NCBI GenBank assembly: GCA_963783095.1
Contig: CAWAMR010000002.1
Span: forward strand, 620,001 to 684,000
Origin: CAWAMR01 sp963783095
Lineage (GTDB): Bacteria; Planctomycetota; Planctomycetia; Gemmatales; Gemmataceae
DNA length: 64,000 nt
Reading direction: 5' to 3'
The position numbers and the translations under genes are program-made. Under the pieces are notes generated by a model, which had not been told where the DNA came from, searched no databases, and worked only from the letters and a program-made list of their open reading frames with translations. Below are positions 29,184 to 38,366 of the stretch, piece after piece (the first letter of the stretch is position 1; every line of letters starts with the position of its first letter).

Positions 29184-30341
29184 ATGTTGAGAGTTCGTTT
29201 TCTATTGGCGCTCACTTTGGCGACGGCCGGTTTCTTGACCGCGACGACTGCGTCTTATGCGAAGGGCCAGCCGCGACCAAAGCCGATTCCCCACCGCCCC
29301 CCACCGGTTCACGTCAAGCCGCATCCCGCCCACAAGCCAAACCCCGTACCGCAGCATCGCAATGCGGCTCCCAAGAAGCCGATCCCCAAGGCACAAAAAA
29401 AGCAACAGGTGAAAGTCCCGGAACGTCGGAAGGACACCGTTCATCGCGAAGCCAAGAAAACGCCGCCAAAGAAGGATGTTCGCGAGCCCTCGCGTGTTCG
29501 GCCACACGCGCCGCTCCACTCGGAAAACAGGCACGAACGCAGTTGGGCATCTCGTCATTGGAAGACTTACGGATTCTCCAGTTTCAACGAGAGTGCGGGC
29601 GCATTCCAGTTCAATTCAGCATCGTGGAAGAGTTTCTTTCAAGCTTCGAGTTCCGCTGGTGGAGGAGGGGATGATGGAGGAGATGGAGGTGGAGGAGATG
29701 ACGGCATGGACGACGACAACGCTGCGCCTGGCCCAAATATTGTAGTGCCAATCACTATCAATGTTACAACGCCAATTATCAAAGTAACGGATCGATTCCC
29801 GATGGCCCAAGCCGGAATTGCATTTGCTGCCTTTCTCGATCGATTGGATGTCGAGAAACACTGGCTTCCCGGCAAAACCGTCGACTGGAAAACCGGCAAG
29901 GTAAGCGACGACTCCGATTCGGGACCGGCAAGCAACGCCGGCGCATTCGTGAAAGCGGTCTGTGCGCGCATGAAGGTGCCGATGTCGGCCGCATCGGATG
30001 ACGGAGTGCTGGCAAGCAGCCAATACGAATGGTTGCTCGATGCCGGGAAACGGAAGAACTGGCTGAAAGTGGGCGAGGCGGAAGCCCAGTTTCTGGCCAA
30101 TCAGGGCTGGGTCGTCATTGCCGCCTGGAAGAATATGGCCGAAACGGATGAGGAGAGCGTCAGGGGCCAAACCGCCATCGTTCGCCCCGATCCGCAGCCG
30201 GCAGGGGCAATTCTCCAGCGCGGGCCACGCATTATCATGGCAGGTCTGAAAAACCACAATGACATCTCCATCAAAGATGGATTTCCCGCCGACGCTTGGA
30301 AGAAGTTCGAAATTGTTTATCTGGCGCACCGACCGCGCTAG
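29184..30341 (+). CDS. Secreted protein, papain/CHAP-like amidase fold, probably catalytically dead
   Basis: Signal peptide (residues 1-26, LLALTLATAGFLTATTASYA), then a very basic Pro/Lys/His-rich linker to about residue 110 and a Gly/Asp-rich loop (GGGGDDGGDGGGGDDG). The C-terminal 170 residues carry LDVEKHWLPGKTVDWKTG, SSQYEWLLDAGKRKNW, LANQGWVVIAAWKN and TAIVRP. They resemble a bacterial cysteine-peptidase/amidase-like family in which I recall a catalytic HCSAF and a GHIAIVRP. Here these read SNAGAF and RGQTAIVRP, so both candidate Cys and His are missing. Inference: a non-enzymatic wall- or protein-binding form. Confidence 0.55.
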   Translation: MLRVRFLLALTLATAGFLTATTASYAKGQPRPKPIPHRPPPVHVKPHPAHKPNPVPQHRNAAPKKPIPKAQKKQQVKVPERRKDTVHREAKKTPPKKDVREPSRVRPHAPLHSENRHERSWASRHWKTYGFSSFNESAGAFQFNSASWKSFFQASSSAGGGGDDGGDGGGGDDGMDDDNAAPGPNIVVPITINVTTPIIKVTDRFPMAQAGIAFAAFLDRLDVEKHWLPGKTVDWKTGKVSDDSDSGPASNAGAFVKAVCARMKVPMSAASDDGVLASSQYEWLLDAGKRKNWLKVGEAEAQFLANQGWVVIAAWKNMAETDEESVRGQTAIVRPDPQPAGAILQRGPRIIMAGLKNHNDISIKDGFPADAWKKFEIVYLAHRPR

Positions 30342-30386
30342 CTAGCGATTCTTCAACATTGAATATCTTTCTGAAGGAGTCTTCAA

Positions 30387-31410
30387 ATGAAGCAACTTTT
30401 GTGGCATTACCGCGTCATTTCATTGTTCTCGGTCGCACTCCTGGTCGCGATCGGGCTGCTTGTCGAACTCGACCGCCGGCCCGAGATTGCCATCGCACAG
30501 GAGGAAAAGAAATCCGATCCCGCTCCGGCACCGGAAACGAAACAACCTCTAAAGATTGAAGTCAGTCCGCCTCCCGCCGATATCAACAATCTGGCAATGG
30601 AGGTCAATGCCCTGCGCACGATGTATCTCTTTCAATTCGGGCGTGTGAACGGTCAAGGTTATGAAGGCATTAAGTTTTTAGCCAAGGAAACTCCGCCAAA
30701 GGTTCATAAGCGAGAGGCGGCCAACGCGAGCGAGAACTACGTCAAAGCGACTAATCGAATTGCGCGAGGCATTTATCACCGGTCAGGAAGATCGCATCAA
30801 CGATCTTTCCGAGCAACTCGAGGAACTCGCCAAGGACGAACAGCCGGATATCGATGACGCAAACGAGATTACTGACTTGGTGCGAAAAAACGCTCCGAGG
30901 TTACTCGGGTATTTGCGGCCCGAAGTGATGGTGCGTTATCTGAGCGCCTACGGTAAAGACTTCCCCGCTCCTTTTCGGTTAATGTACAAGACCATGCGAC
31001 TGAATGGGAAAGGCAAGAAGCCATCGCCCGAAGAATGGAAAGCCACATGCGAAGCAGTGATCAAAGAGGTCAGTTGGCAGCTTGGCGGGCTCGACTTGAA
31101 AGAACAGAAAAAGATCGGCGATGAAGCCAGAAAATTGCTCAATAAAGCCTACCCGCTTTCCAACGAGCAACTCAAACTCAACGGGCTTTCCGGCACGCAA
31201 CTCAAAGCTATGGGGCTGTCAGGTGGTGAGTTAGTGCGAGAACTCTCCAAATTGTGCAATCATGCCTCTCCCACCGACCCCTTGAAGCACGTGCTGCAAC
31301 AGGATCTCGCCGAACTTCTAGCAAATCCCCGGCTGCTTCCTGCAATCGAAGCCCGTGAGGATTATCTCAAGCGAAAGAGACAACTAGCCAAAGACGCGGC
31401 AAAAAAGTAG
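30387..31410 (+). CDS. Membrane-anchored or secreted hypothetical protein (frameshifted)
   Basis: Start at 30387 with GAAGGAG upstream. An N-terminal hydrophobic segment (VISLFSVALLVAIGLLVEL) is followed by a Pro/Glu-rich linker and ALRTMYLFQFGRVNGQGYE. The frame is lost near 30744-30747 (an AAA run); the protein continues as LREAFITGQEDRINDLSEQ to the stop at 31410, including LNGLSGTQLKAMGLSGGELV. Merged length is about 340 residues. The C-terminal half is helical and charged. No family recognised. It follows the amidase-like gene by 45 bp in the same direction, so the two may be co-transcribed. Confidence 0.6.
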
Positions 31411-31560
31411 CAGCATTGACCCTCGCATTCATCATGTGAATCCTTCCCGTCGAAAAGTAAACCCGAGTGCCATGTTGGGGCATCGAAGAATACGTGCCCT
31501 CCGAGAACAGCGATTGTCCCCGTTGTCAACCTTCGCGGTCAATCGCAGATTTGAATTGTC

Positions 31561-31713
31561 TTGGTTAAGGCGAAACTCGTCGAGTTGCGCTTTTTCGCCG
31601 GCCTGTCGGTAAACGAAGCTGCGGCAATCCTAAAGGTGTCGCCGGCGACGGCAGCGCGTTGGTGGGAATTCGCCCGCCTCTGGCTTTATGCCGAACTCCA
31701 AGATGAAAAATAA
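31561..31713 (+). pseudogene. ECF sigma factor region 4 fragment
   Basis: Fifty codons after an in-frame stop. KAKLVELRFFAGLSVNEAAA and SPATAARWWEFARLWL are a near-perfect C-terminal region 4 of the planctomycete ECF type (TIGR02999-like). Regions 2 and 3 are not present upstream in any frame I read. Remnant of a deleted sigma factor gene. Confidence 0.7.
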
Positions 31714-31838
31714 TTCCCGACCGGGTGAGAGTGTCCAGCCGGTTTTTTCGCATTGGTAGGTGACGCCCCTTCAATCGCGGAGTCCGACCATGACCGAGAT
31801 GTCCCCTGTTTCGAGCCCACCTCCGGCTGCCGGCGGTC

Positions 31839-32054
31839 TTGCGAGGGGAGGAGAAACCCGCGGACGACATCGAACGGCTAAGGTGCGCTGAGCTGGCCTT
31901 CTTTCAGAAAAAATTCGCCGGTGCCGCCCGCTTATGGGCCGAGGCACTGGCAAGCAACCTGGAGTACGCGGACGACCGCAGCAACCAGGACCGCTACAAC
32001 GCCGCCTGTGCCGCGGCCCTCGCTGCCGCCGGGCAAGGTCAACAGGAGCGATGA
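31839..32054 (+). pseudogene. Ser/Thr kinase C-terminal TPR fragment
   Basis: RGEEKPADDIERLRCAELAF, then ARLWAEALASNLEYADD and RYNAACAAALAAAGQG. This matches the last tetratricopeptide-like block of Gemmata-type Hanks kinases as I recall them. No kinase core precedes it. A short ATG-started segment at 31790 (MTEMSPVSSPPPAAGG) could be the former N-terminus. With the sigma fragment at 31561 it appears to be a collapsed sigma-kinase pair. Confidence 0.6.
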
Positions 32055-32082
32055 AAGCCATGATGATGTTGGTTATTTCAGC

Positions 32083-33588
32083 TCAACTCTGTTCGGCCAC
32101 CGCGCGTTGCCTGCGACGCAATACGCGCAGGAGTGCGGAATCCAGGCGGGTCTTGGGCCGCTTGGAAATCAGCGCCTTCGCCAAATGGAATATTCGCTGG
32201 GGCCGTAGCGCGAAGCTCACCGAATAAAAGAGCGCCACGCCAATAAACGCCAGGATCGGCAGCAGCCAGTCGGGTATATGTTTCGAGAACGACTTGGGAT
32301 TGGTGATCAAGTTGGCGAAATACTGATCCGACATATCGATCTGACCCTCGTCTTTAAGCCGGTTGAACAGTGCCGATCCGGGATACGGCGAGAACGGGAA
32401 GAACGAGGCATCATCCAGACCGGCGATGGCCAGCCTGATTGCAAAGAGATAGCTGGAGAAAACGTGAGCAAGTTGCTCATCGGGAAAACCGACAATGAAG
32501 TTGGCTTTCGTCTTGATGTTGGCCTTGTATGCGCCGTGAACCGAAACTGCCATGCTCTTTTTGTTGATGCGCTTCTTGATCAATTCGAGCATGTGCGTTG
32601 AGCCGTGCTCCGGTGCGTAGATGATGTGCCGGCATCCCGATCGATAGAGAAGATCGACAACCTCTTTATCGAGAGCTTCCGAGCGAGTGCCCGAGGGCAA
32701 TTGCCAGGTAATGTTGAGCTTGTTCTTGATGATAAGCTGGGCCATATTGACGGTCCAGTCTTTTTGAACGATGGCGGTGAGATCGTAGAAGTCGAAATTG
32801 GTGACCTTGTAGTTCTTGATGTAATACATCATCTCCGCCAGCACATTTTCCGGCTTGCGCGGCCGCCAGAGCTGGCCCCACATCTGCGGGTTGGAGCAGA
32901 ACGTGCATTTGAAAGGGCAGCCTCGGCTCGCCATCATTGGCATGGATCGGCCGATATCGACTCCAGGCATGGCCGCACCATCAATGTAGTTGCGGATGGG
33001 AAACAGTTCCCAGGCCGGCCAGGGAAAGTTATCGACGTCGCGAACCCGCTTACGGCCCGGGTTGCGGACGATCTTCTCGCCGTCGCGAAAGACCAGCCCG
33101 GTGATTTGCTTCCACTTGTCCTTATTCTTGGCGTTGGCAGCGAATTCCACCAGCAATTCATCGCCTTCACCAAGCCCGCAACAATCGAGGGCAGGGCACG
33201 ACTGAAGCGAGAATTCGGGACAGGCGGTGATGTGTTCGCCGCCGGCGATCAAGAGGGCATTGGGCACCTTTTCGCGAACTTTTGCCATCAGGGTCCGGAT
33301 CACCAGCCATTCAGTGGAAAACATGCACGAGAAACCAACGATATCGGCATCGTGCGGAACGCGCGAGAGAATCTCTTCATCGGCAAGCCCCTGTCGGCGC
33401 ACGCCGGGAATGGTGTCGACTTTGGTGAAACGGTCGAGGGCTTCGCCGACGGTATCGATCCCGACGACGACATGCGAGGCCGCTCGCAAACTGCCTGCGA
33501 TATAAGCCAGTCCAAGGGGTGGGCTGGCACCTGGGCGCAATTCCGAGTCACTGATAACCGCCGGTGGACGAATGAGAACGATTTTCAT
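32083..33588 (-). CDS. B12-binding radical SAM protein
   Basis: The N-terminal 160 residues form a cobalamin-binding-like Rossmann domain (MKIVLIRPPA, SPPLGLAYIAGSLR, DADIVGFSCMF). The radical SAM core starts at SRGCPFKCTFCSNPQMW with the CxxxCxxC cluster ligands (about residue 222). It continues through TNFDFYDLTAIVQKDW, then IIYAPEHGST and FIVGFPDEQ. A C-terminal hydrophobic helix (WLLPILAFIGVALFYSV) anchors it to the membrane. Start 33588 (MKIVLIRPP) is preferred over the upstream ATG at 33621. The family includes hopanoid- and lipid-modifying enzymes; the substrate cannot be deduced. Confidence 0.85.
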   Translation of the reverse strand: MKIVLIRPPAVISDSELRPGASPPLGLAYIAGSLRAASHVVVGIDTVGEALDRFTKVDTIPGVRRQGLADEEILSRVPHDADIVGFSCMFSTEWLVIRTLMAKVREKVPNALLIAGGEHITACPEFSLQSCPALDCCGLGEGDELLVEFAANAKNKDKWKQITGLVFRDGEKIVRNPGRKRVRDVDNFPWPAWELFPIRNYIDGAAMPGVDIGRSMPMMASRGCPFKCTFCSNPQMWGQLWRPRKPENVLAEMMYYIKNYKVTNFDFYDLTAIVQKDWTVNMAQLIIKNKLNITWQLPSGTRSEALDKEVVDLLYRSGCRHIIYAPEHGSTHMLELIKKRINKKSMAVSVHGAYKANIKTKANFIVGFPDEQLAHVFSSYLFAIRLAIAGLDDASFFPFSPYPGSALFNRLKDEGQIDMSDQYFANLITNPKSFSKHIPDWLLPILAFIGVALFYSVSFALRPQRIFHLAKALISKRPKTRLDSALLRVLRRRQRAVAEQS

Positions 33589-33621
33589 CGAAGAATTCCT
33601 TTTCTTCGCTTGCTGTTTCAA

Positions 33622-34021
33622 TCTTGGTTTTGAGAATGTAGCCCGAATTGCTTCAATCTGTCAATGCCGTCACGATTGCCGGTTGCTCGGAATGTGTCCG
33701 CTCAATTCAATCCAACAAAGCCAAACCTTTTCACAATTGACCGCCGCGATTTTTGGCCTGAACCCGGTGGAGGCAAGCGATCATAGCGCAAAGTAGAAAT
33801 GGAGCAACCCGGCGCGAACCGGGTTGTTCTGCCGTAAGCAAGGTCGCTTACGGCCCCAAGACACCAGGAAGTGCGGTCATGAAGACCCGCCAACGTACTG
33901 GCATGAGTTTGGTGCTTGAGTTTCTGGCTTACACCACTCTCACGGCGCTTCACCTTTGGGGTGGAGCGGCAGCTGCGCTACCCTATACATTTCTGAATGT
34001 AGCGACTTTTCTCACTGCTTG
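33622..34021. other. Intergenic region with structured repeat
   Basis: About 400 bp between two leftward genes. It holds the double-hairpin element at 33803-33856 and no recognisable gene. Confidence 0.55.
33803..33856. repeat. Double-hairpin intergenic element, copy 1
   Basis: Two adjacent stems: CAACCCGG-CGCGAA-CCGGGTTG and GCCGTAAGC-AAGGTC-GCTTACGGC. A second copy with the same order and the same linker (TTCT) is at 43025-43077. Conservation continues a little on both sides (GAAATG before it). Confidence 0.7.
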
Positions 34022-34182
34022 TCAACTCTTCTTCACATTGCTCTGAACCCAAGCGACAAAACCCTCTCGACTGAGTTGATCTGCAGCCAAATCAAAAATA
34101 ATTCGTTCTTGCTCATTGACATCGGCTGCTAGTTCATAGCCATTGAGAACCAAAAAAGTTCGTCGAGTGTGAGATATCGCAT
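34022..34182 (-). pseudogene. Doc/Fic-like toxin with internal deletion
   Basis: The ATG at 34182 overlaps the antitoxin stop (TGATG) and starts MRYLTLDEL, the typical Doc N-terminus. Directly after a T6 run the sequence is FLVLNGYELAADVNEQE and LSREGFVAWVQSN, the typical Doc C-terminus. About 70-75 residues between, including the whole HxFxxGNKR Fic motif, are gone. As written the N-terminal frame shifts in the T6 run and ends after 17 codons; one more T would make a 53-residue in-frame mini-Doc. Either way it cannot modify targets. Confidence 0.7.
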
Positions 34183-34379
34183 CACGATAATCGCCGGTAA
34201 AGCTCGGCATTTTTCTCAAGGACATACTTTGCCGCTTTATCGAAGTCCTCATTCGCACCGTTCAGCCAGGTCGTTAAAGTTGTGCGAGCCAATTCTTCGG
34301 GACTAATGCTGGCTTGTTGAGCGCGCTGGTTCAGAAGGGTAAGCTCTTCGTCGGACAAAGAAATCACGATATTCGACAT
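34182..34379 (-). CDS. Ribbon-helix-helix-like antitoxin
   Basis: 65 residues. NIVISLSDEELTLLNQRAQQ followed by ISPEELARTTLTTWL is an RHH-type DNA-binding arm and helix pair, and the C-terminal part would wrap the toxin. Start 34379 (MSNIV) begins six bases after the corrected stop of the thioredoxin gene. Its own stop overlaps the Doc-like start by one base, the usual coupling in toxin-antitoxin operons. Confidence 0.7.
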   Translation of the reverse strand: MSNIVISLSDEELTLLNQRAQQASISPEELARTTLTTWLNGANEDFDKAAKYVLEKNAELYRRLS

Positions 34380-34384
34380 GGCTA

Positions 34385-34944
34385 TCAATCCTTATGCTTC
34401 TGTCGCATCCGGGGCGATAACCGAAGGATGTACTGCGCCGTTCAAACTGTTCGAGCCATTCCTGAATCACCTGCACCTGCAACGGGTCGCCGACTTTGAC
34501 CAGACCCGTCGAGCAGCCTTCTCCTGAAAACTCTTGCATGAGTTGTCGATATTTGGCAAGAGTCCGCTCTCCAAAGCGCGAGACTTCAAGGCCGTCCTCG
34601 CTGAAGAAGACCGCGACCGGCACCCGGTTGCCGCCGTTGATCTTCAATTCCTGCTGCACATCGGCATGAACATCGCGGTCGAGATAGCGCAATTGAATAA
34701 CAGGAGCCAGTTCCGCGAAGCGCTCGAAAATCGGGCACTGGCTGGAGCAGTCTCCACACCAGACACCGGCCAAAACCAAAACGTGCATCTCGCGCTTAAA
34801 CGTGCCAAGCAGTTTCTTCTGAGCATCGGTGAGCTGGGTCATTTCGCGCGTGCTTCGCCAGCGTGCCTGCTGCGGCTCGGTCCCGTGCCGGCGAATGAAT
34901 TCATCGAAGGGAAGCCCCTTCAGGTAGGAGTCGTGGAGATTCAT
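34385..34944 (-). CDS. Thioredoxin-family protein (frameshifted near the end)
   Basis: Start 34944 (MNLHDSYL). Active-site-like VLAGVWCGDCSSQCP (CxxC) and cis-Pro region GNRVPVAVFFSEDG show a thioredoxin fold. The open frame runs to 34303 with a senseless Arg/Ser-rich tail. The expected end, YILRLSPRMRQKHKD, is in another frame and stops at 34385. One missing G near 34438-34440 explains this. With the correction the gene no longer overlaps the antitoxin gene. Probably cytoplasmic; redox or bacillithiol-like function is not determinable. Confidence 0.78.
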
Positions 34945-35006
34945 GGTTTCCTTATCATTTGCTGACTTTGAGATCAATCTTTTTCCCATCCGAGTCTCTG
35001 GGCATT

Positions 35007-35336
35007 TCAATCCTCTCTTGAAATCCTCTTTAGGTTATCGAGCAGTTGATGACTCTCAATCTTTAACAATTCTCCAAACATATGAAGAAGATCGATGCGG
35101 ACACGGGTTGGTCGTCGCAATTCTTCCAGATCGAAAGAAGTCGATACCTCTCCAGAAGGATTCCGGAGCTTGATCTTAAAGAGAGACTGGCCGTTGTCAT
35201 CTCCCACTCGATCCCATTCCACCGTCGCTGCTTGCGCATAAGAACCCATAAACTCTTGAAGCTGGTTGGTCGTTTGTTGGAGAAGTTTGAATCCTTCTCC
35301 AGGTGCTTTGGTTTTATCATCGTAAATGACGTTCAT
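35007..35336 (-). CDS. Hypothetical protein, 109 residues
   Basis: Soluble, charged protein without signal or membrane segment (FKLLQQTTNQLQEFMGSYA, LRNPSGEVSTSFDLEELRR). Its start has GGAGG about 6-8 bases upstream (AAAGGAGGATTTCTC). No family recognised. It lies 28 bp downstream of another unassigned gene in the same direction; the two may form an operon. Confidence 0.55.
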   Translation of the reverse strand: MNVIYDDKTKAPGEGFKLLQQTTNQLQEFMGSYAQAATVEWDRVGDDNGQSLFKIKLRNPSGEVSTSFDLEELRRPTRVRIDLLHMFGELLKIESHQLLDNLKRISRED

Positions 35337-35364
35337 GAGAAATCCTCCTTTTCAACGCCGAAAC

Positions 35365-35889
35365 TCACCACTTGCTGCGATCTGCCCAATCCCACATCAA
35401 CTCCCACGCCGCATCGTGCAGGATGCTCGCAAGTTCTCGCTCCGGTAACTCCGCAACGAATACCTGACTCCGCTCAGATGGAACGTGATGATCTGCTCGC
35501 AGGAACGAAAAAGGCAGGAAAGCCATCCCACCCTCCCGGAACAGGAGCATACCTACGTTGTCGGATGTCGGTCCCCAGTCCATAAACTCATATGACCGAT
35601 ACTCGCTGTTGTCGGTTTCCGCGTCGGATCGCAATCGACGGTAGTTATCAGTGACGGACAACTCCGGATATGGTCGACCAATGCCAGGAAACAACTGGTG
35701 GCCGATTAAGCGGCGAACTGCGTGTTGCAGCATATGGGCAAAGTGCGGAACATACACGTTGTCGTCTTCGCAAGTCAGCCAACGATCAGCAGCCCATACA
35801 TCGACTCGCCGGGAACTGCCGTTGTCGCTGAGGATCTCGCCGACCGTGATTGCGAACCGCGACATTTGTCCGAATGTCTTTCGGCCCAC
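35365..35889 (-). CDS. Hypothetical protein, 174 residues
   Basis: Soluble protein rich in Trp, Asp and Arg (RVDVWAADRWLTCEDDNVYV, ELASILHDAAWELMWDW). No signal peptide or known motif. Probably cotranscribed with the 109-residue gene downstream. The small-soluble-pair layout could suit an immunity or accessory pair, but nothing in the sequence proves that. Confidence 0.5.
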   Translation of the reverse strand: MGRKTFGQMSRFAITVGEILSDNGSSRRVDVWAADRWLTCEDDNVYVPHFAHMLQHAVRRLIGHQLFPGIGRPYPELSVTDNYRRLRSDAETDNSEYRSYEFMDWGPTSDNVGMLLFREGGMAFLPFSFLRADHHVPSERSQVFVAELPERELASILHDAAWELMWDWADRSKW

Positions 35890-35975
35890 TATACGTCCTC
35901 CCCGATCGAACCTCCACCCCAGATGAACAAGGTTATTCTACCAAACGAATCGCCTCAACGCTGGAGCAACTCCCG

Positions 35976-38366
35976 TCACTTCTTCTTAACATCTTTCGCC
36001 ACCCTCACAATCACATTCGGCGATGATGCCGCTTGTTTGCCTGAGATTCCCGTCGCATTCACGTCGGGCTTGTCGCCGGCTGCGGCATTCGCGGCCGCGC
36101 TGACCTCGACCTCGACCTTGGTTTTGCCCGGCGGAATCTGGGCCTTGACTGCCGTTACATTCGCCGGCAGATTCCTTAGCTCCACGTCGATCGCACCGTT
36201 GAACTTGTCCTTGCGAACGGCGGTCACCTTCAGCTTCGCTTTTTGACCGGGTGTTACGATCAACGGAGATGGCGCGGCCTTCAATTCAAACAAGACCTTG
36301 GGAGCAACCACCGTCAGCGGGACGACGTTGGAATAATAGGCGTAGTCCTTGGCCTGGAACTTCGTCGTGCCGCGCACGATCATATTGAATTTGCCCTCTA
36401 CTGCATTGGTTGCAGCAGTGATTTGAATTTGCACCTCATTGGTTCCCTTGCCAACCGGTTTGACCACAGCGGTCACATTCGGAGGCAAAGCCAGTGCAGC
36501 GATGGCGATTTCATCGACAAAACCCGCCTGACGCTTCGTGGTTATCGTCAGTGTTGCCGGTATGCCTCGAAATACTTCCAGCGGTGCAGGTTTCGTCGTC
36601 AAGTCAAACAAGGGCTTGTCGGTGATCGCCACGCCGATAGAATGCAGCGATTCCAATGGCGGCATAGGCAGGCCGTTCATGCTCTGTTTCACCAGGTCGG
36701 TGATGTTGGCAAAGCGGATAATCTCCTTGCCGTTGACCGTTGCCTTGGCCATGACCTTCAGTTCATAAGCTCCGACCGGCACATCAGCCTTGGCGATGAG
36801 CGGCAAAAGCGCGATCGGCTGTACCGGTTGCCCTGGTTGCGGCGGCGGAATCGGCGCGGCCGGGATTCCGGCAGGCACAGTCGTGGAGCCGGTGAATGCA
36901 GAATTGCCGGTGACGCTGAGTTCAATGGGTCCGGTGTAATCCCGGCGAATCACGTTGTTGATCGGGATCAATATCGATCCGCCCGGTGCCAGACTGAAGC
37001 GATCGAGACCCAGCACCACATCGAAGTCGGGCTCCACGGTTCTTACGATGAGATGATAGATCTCGTTGGGGCCAAAACGGGAAAACAGGTTTTCCACCAC
37101 AACGTACAGATCGCCATCGACGGTTGCAGTATATTCGATCCGGGCAGTTGGATTTTGCGGGGCGCTTTTGGCCAAGTCGGCGTTTTTAGCATCCTTCAAT
37201 ACCAGGTAGATTTCAGCGGGTGAGCCAATCGCCATGGTTTCCGTGGCGATGATATATTTCGTCCCCTTCTTGGCTGGGAACACGTAAAACCCGTTTTGCT
37301 CTTTGTTGAGGAAACGGCCCGTCACTCCGCAAGGAACCGGGATCTTTTGAGCCTTGGCCAACTTGGTATTGGATCCTTGCTGCACCAACTCATCCCGGTC
37401 GGATACGAACACGGGTACGGGCCAACCCAGGTTCCCGCCGGCTTTCGGCGCGACGTTGATGAAGCTTTTGGAACCATCGGCAGGAGCAGTTACCTCAATC
37501 GGAGCCACACCTTCAATTGATGGGCCAGCAAAATTCACGGCCGACTTTGAACCTTTTTTGATTCCGACCGGAAAAGCAGCAATAGTCGCAGGGAAATCGC
37601 CGATCCGTAAGCGATAATAGAAGTCAGAACCACCCCGATGCAAAGTGTCTCGAATCTCAATCAAATACTCTCCTGCTTCTTTGAAGGTGTGCGTTAGACG
37701 AGGGTCGCTCTGTAATCCGGGAGCATCATCGCTGTACAAGCCTGGGATTTCCCGGCCCGATTTGGCATCGTGAAACAGTATGACCGGATCGAGAGCGGAG
37801 CCGAGCCGACGCCCAAAAACTTCAAAGGTTAGCCGTTGGTTGGGCTTTACCGCGATCTTGAAGAAGTCGCTTACTTCGGCATCGGTTCGACCCACGATCG
37901 CACAAGGAACCGGAACCGATTGAGCGGTGGCCTTCGTGTGATTGGTTTCGAGTTCGGCGACTTGAGGCAGATCATCGACGCAGAAGATTCTGGCGTTGGA
38001 GAGGCCGTTCTTGGTGGCGACGCGTATCGAGTGAAACCCGATCGGTGCATCGGCGGGAACATCGAGTTTGACTCGAAACTTGGTTGCGTCCTTGCCATTA
38101 TTCATGTCGGTGGGGATAGTGGCCTTGGCAGGAAAACTGGTCCAGACAGCGATGGGGTCGGCGAGGTTGGTGCCGGTGAGGGTCCATTGGAAACTGGTGC
38201 CGCGCTGAATTCCGGCAGGCACGGGCATATTGAGCGTTGGAGCTTGCGGAGAAACAACGATGGGCGTCGGTGCTTTCGGCTGAGCGGTTAATGTTCGTTC
38301 GTCGTCGCGGAGGACGAGAATGACAGCAAAGAAGCCGAGGCTAACGGGAAGAATGTGTCGAAGCAT
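35976..38366 (-). CDS. Large secreted beta-sandwich protein with pre-peptidase-like domains
   Basis: 796 residues. Signal peptide at the N-terminus (LPVSLGFFAVILVL). Two pre-peptidase C-terminal-type blocks follow: SDFFKIAVKPNQRLTFEVFG with GEYLIEIRDTLHRGGSDFYY, then NGFYVFPAKKGTKYIIATET with NEIYHLIVRT. Further Ig-like segments (PLEVFRGIPATLTITTKR, PLIVTPGQKAKLKVTAVRK) end in a Lys-rich tail. Such proteins are abundant in planctomycetes and likely act in the periplasm or on the surface as binding or assembly modules. Single gene; divergent from the HD-GYP gene. Confidence 0.75.
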   Translation of the reverse strand: MLRHILPVSLGFFAVILVLRDDERTLTAQPKAPTPIVVSPQAPTLNMPVPAGIQRGTSFQWTLTGTNLADPIAVWTSFPAKATIPTDMNNGKDATKFRVKLDVPADAPIGFHSIRVATKNGLSNARIFCVDDLPQVAELETNHTKATAQSVPVPCAIVGRTDAEVSDFFKIAVKPNQRLTFEVFGRRLGSALDPVILFHDAKSGREIPGLYSDDAPGLQSDPRLTHTFKEAGEYLIEIRDTLHRGGSDFYYRLRIGDFPATIAAFPVGIKKGSKSAVNFAGPSIEGVAPIEVTAPADGSKSFINVAPKAGGNLGWPVPVFVSDRDELVQQGSNTKLAKAQKIPVPCGVTGRFLNKEQNGFYVFPAKKGTKYIIATETMAIGSPAEIYLVLKDAKNADLAKSAPQNPTARIEYTATVDGDLYVVVENLFSRFGPNEIYHLIVRTVEPDFDVVLGLDRFSLAPGGSILIPINNVIRRDYTGPIELSVTGNSAFTGSTTVPAGIPAAPIPPPQPGQPVQPIALLPLIAKADVPVGAYELKVMAKATVNGKEIIRFANITDLVKQSMNGLPMPPLESLHSIGVAITDKPLFDLTTKPAPLEVFRGIPATLTITTKRQAGFVDEIAIAALALPPNVTAVVKPVGKGTNEVQIQITAATNAVEGKFNMIVRGTTKFQAKDYAYYSNVVPLTVVAPKVLFELKAAPSPLIVTPGQKAKLKVTAVRKDKFNGAIDVELRNLPANVTAVKAQIPPGKTKVEVEVSAAANAAAGDKPDVNATGISGKQAASSPNVIVRVAKDVKKK

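Noticed and set aside
34303..34384. C-terminal tail of the thioredoxin frame overlapping the antitoxin gene
   Set aside because: The conserved ending is in another frame with a stop at 34385; the overlap is an artefact of the shift.
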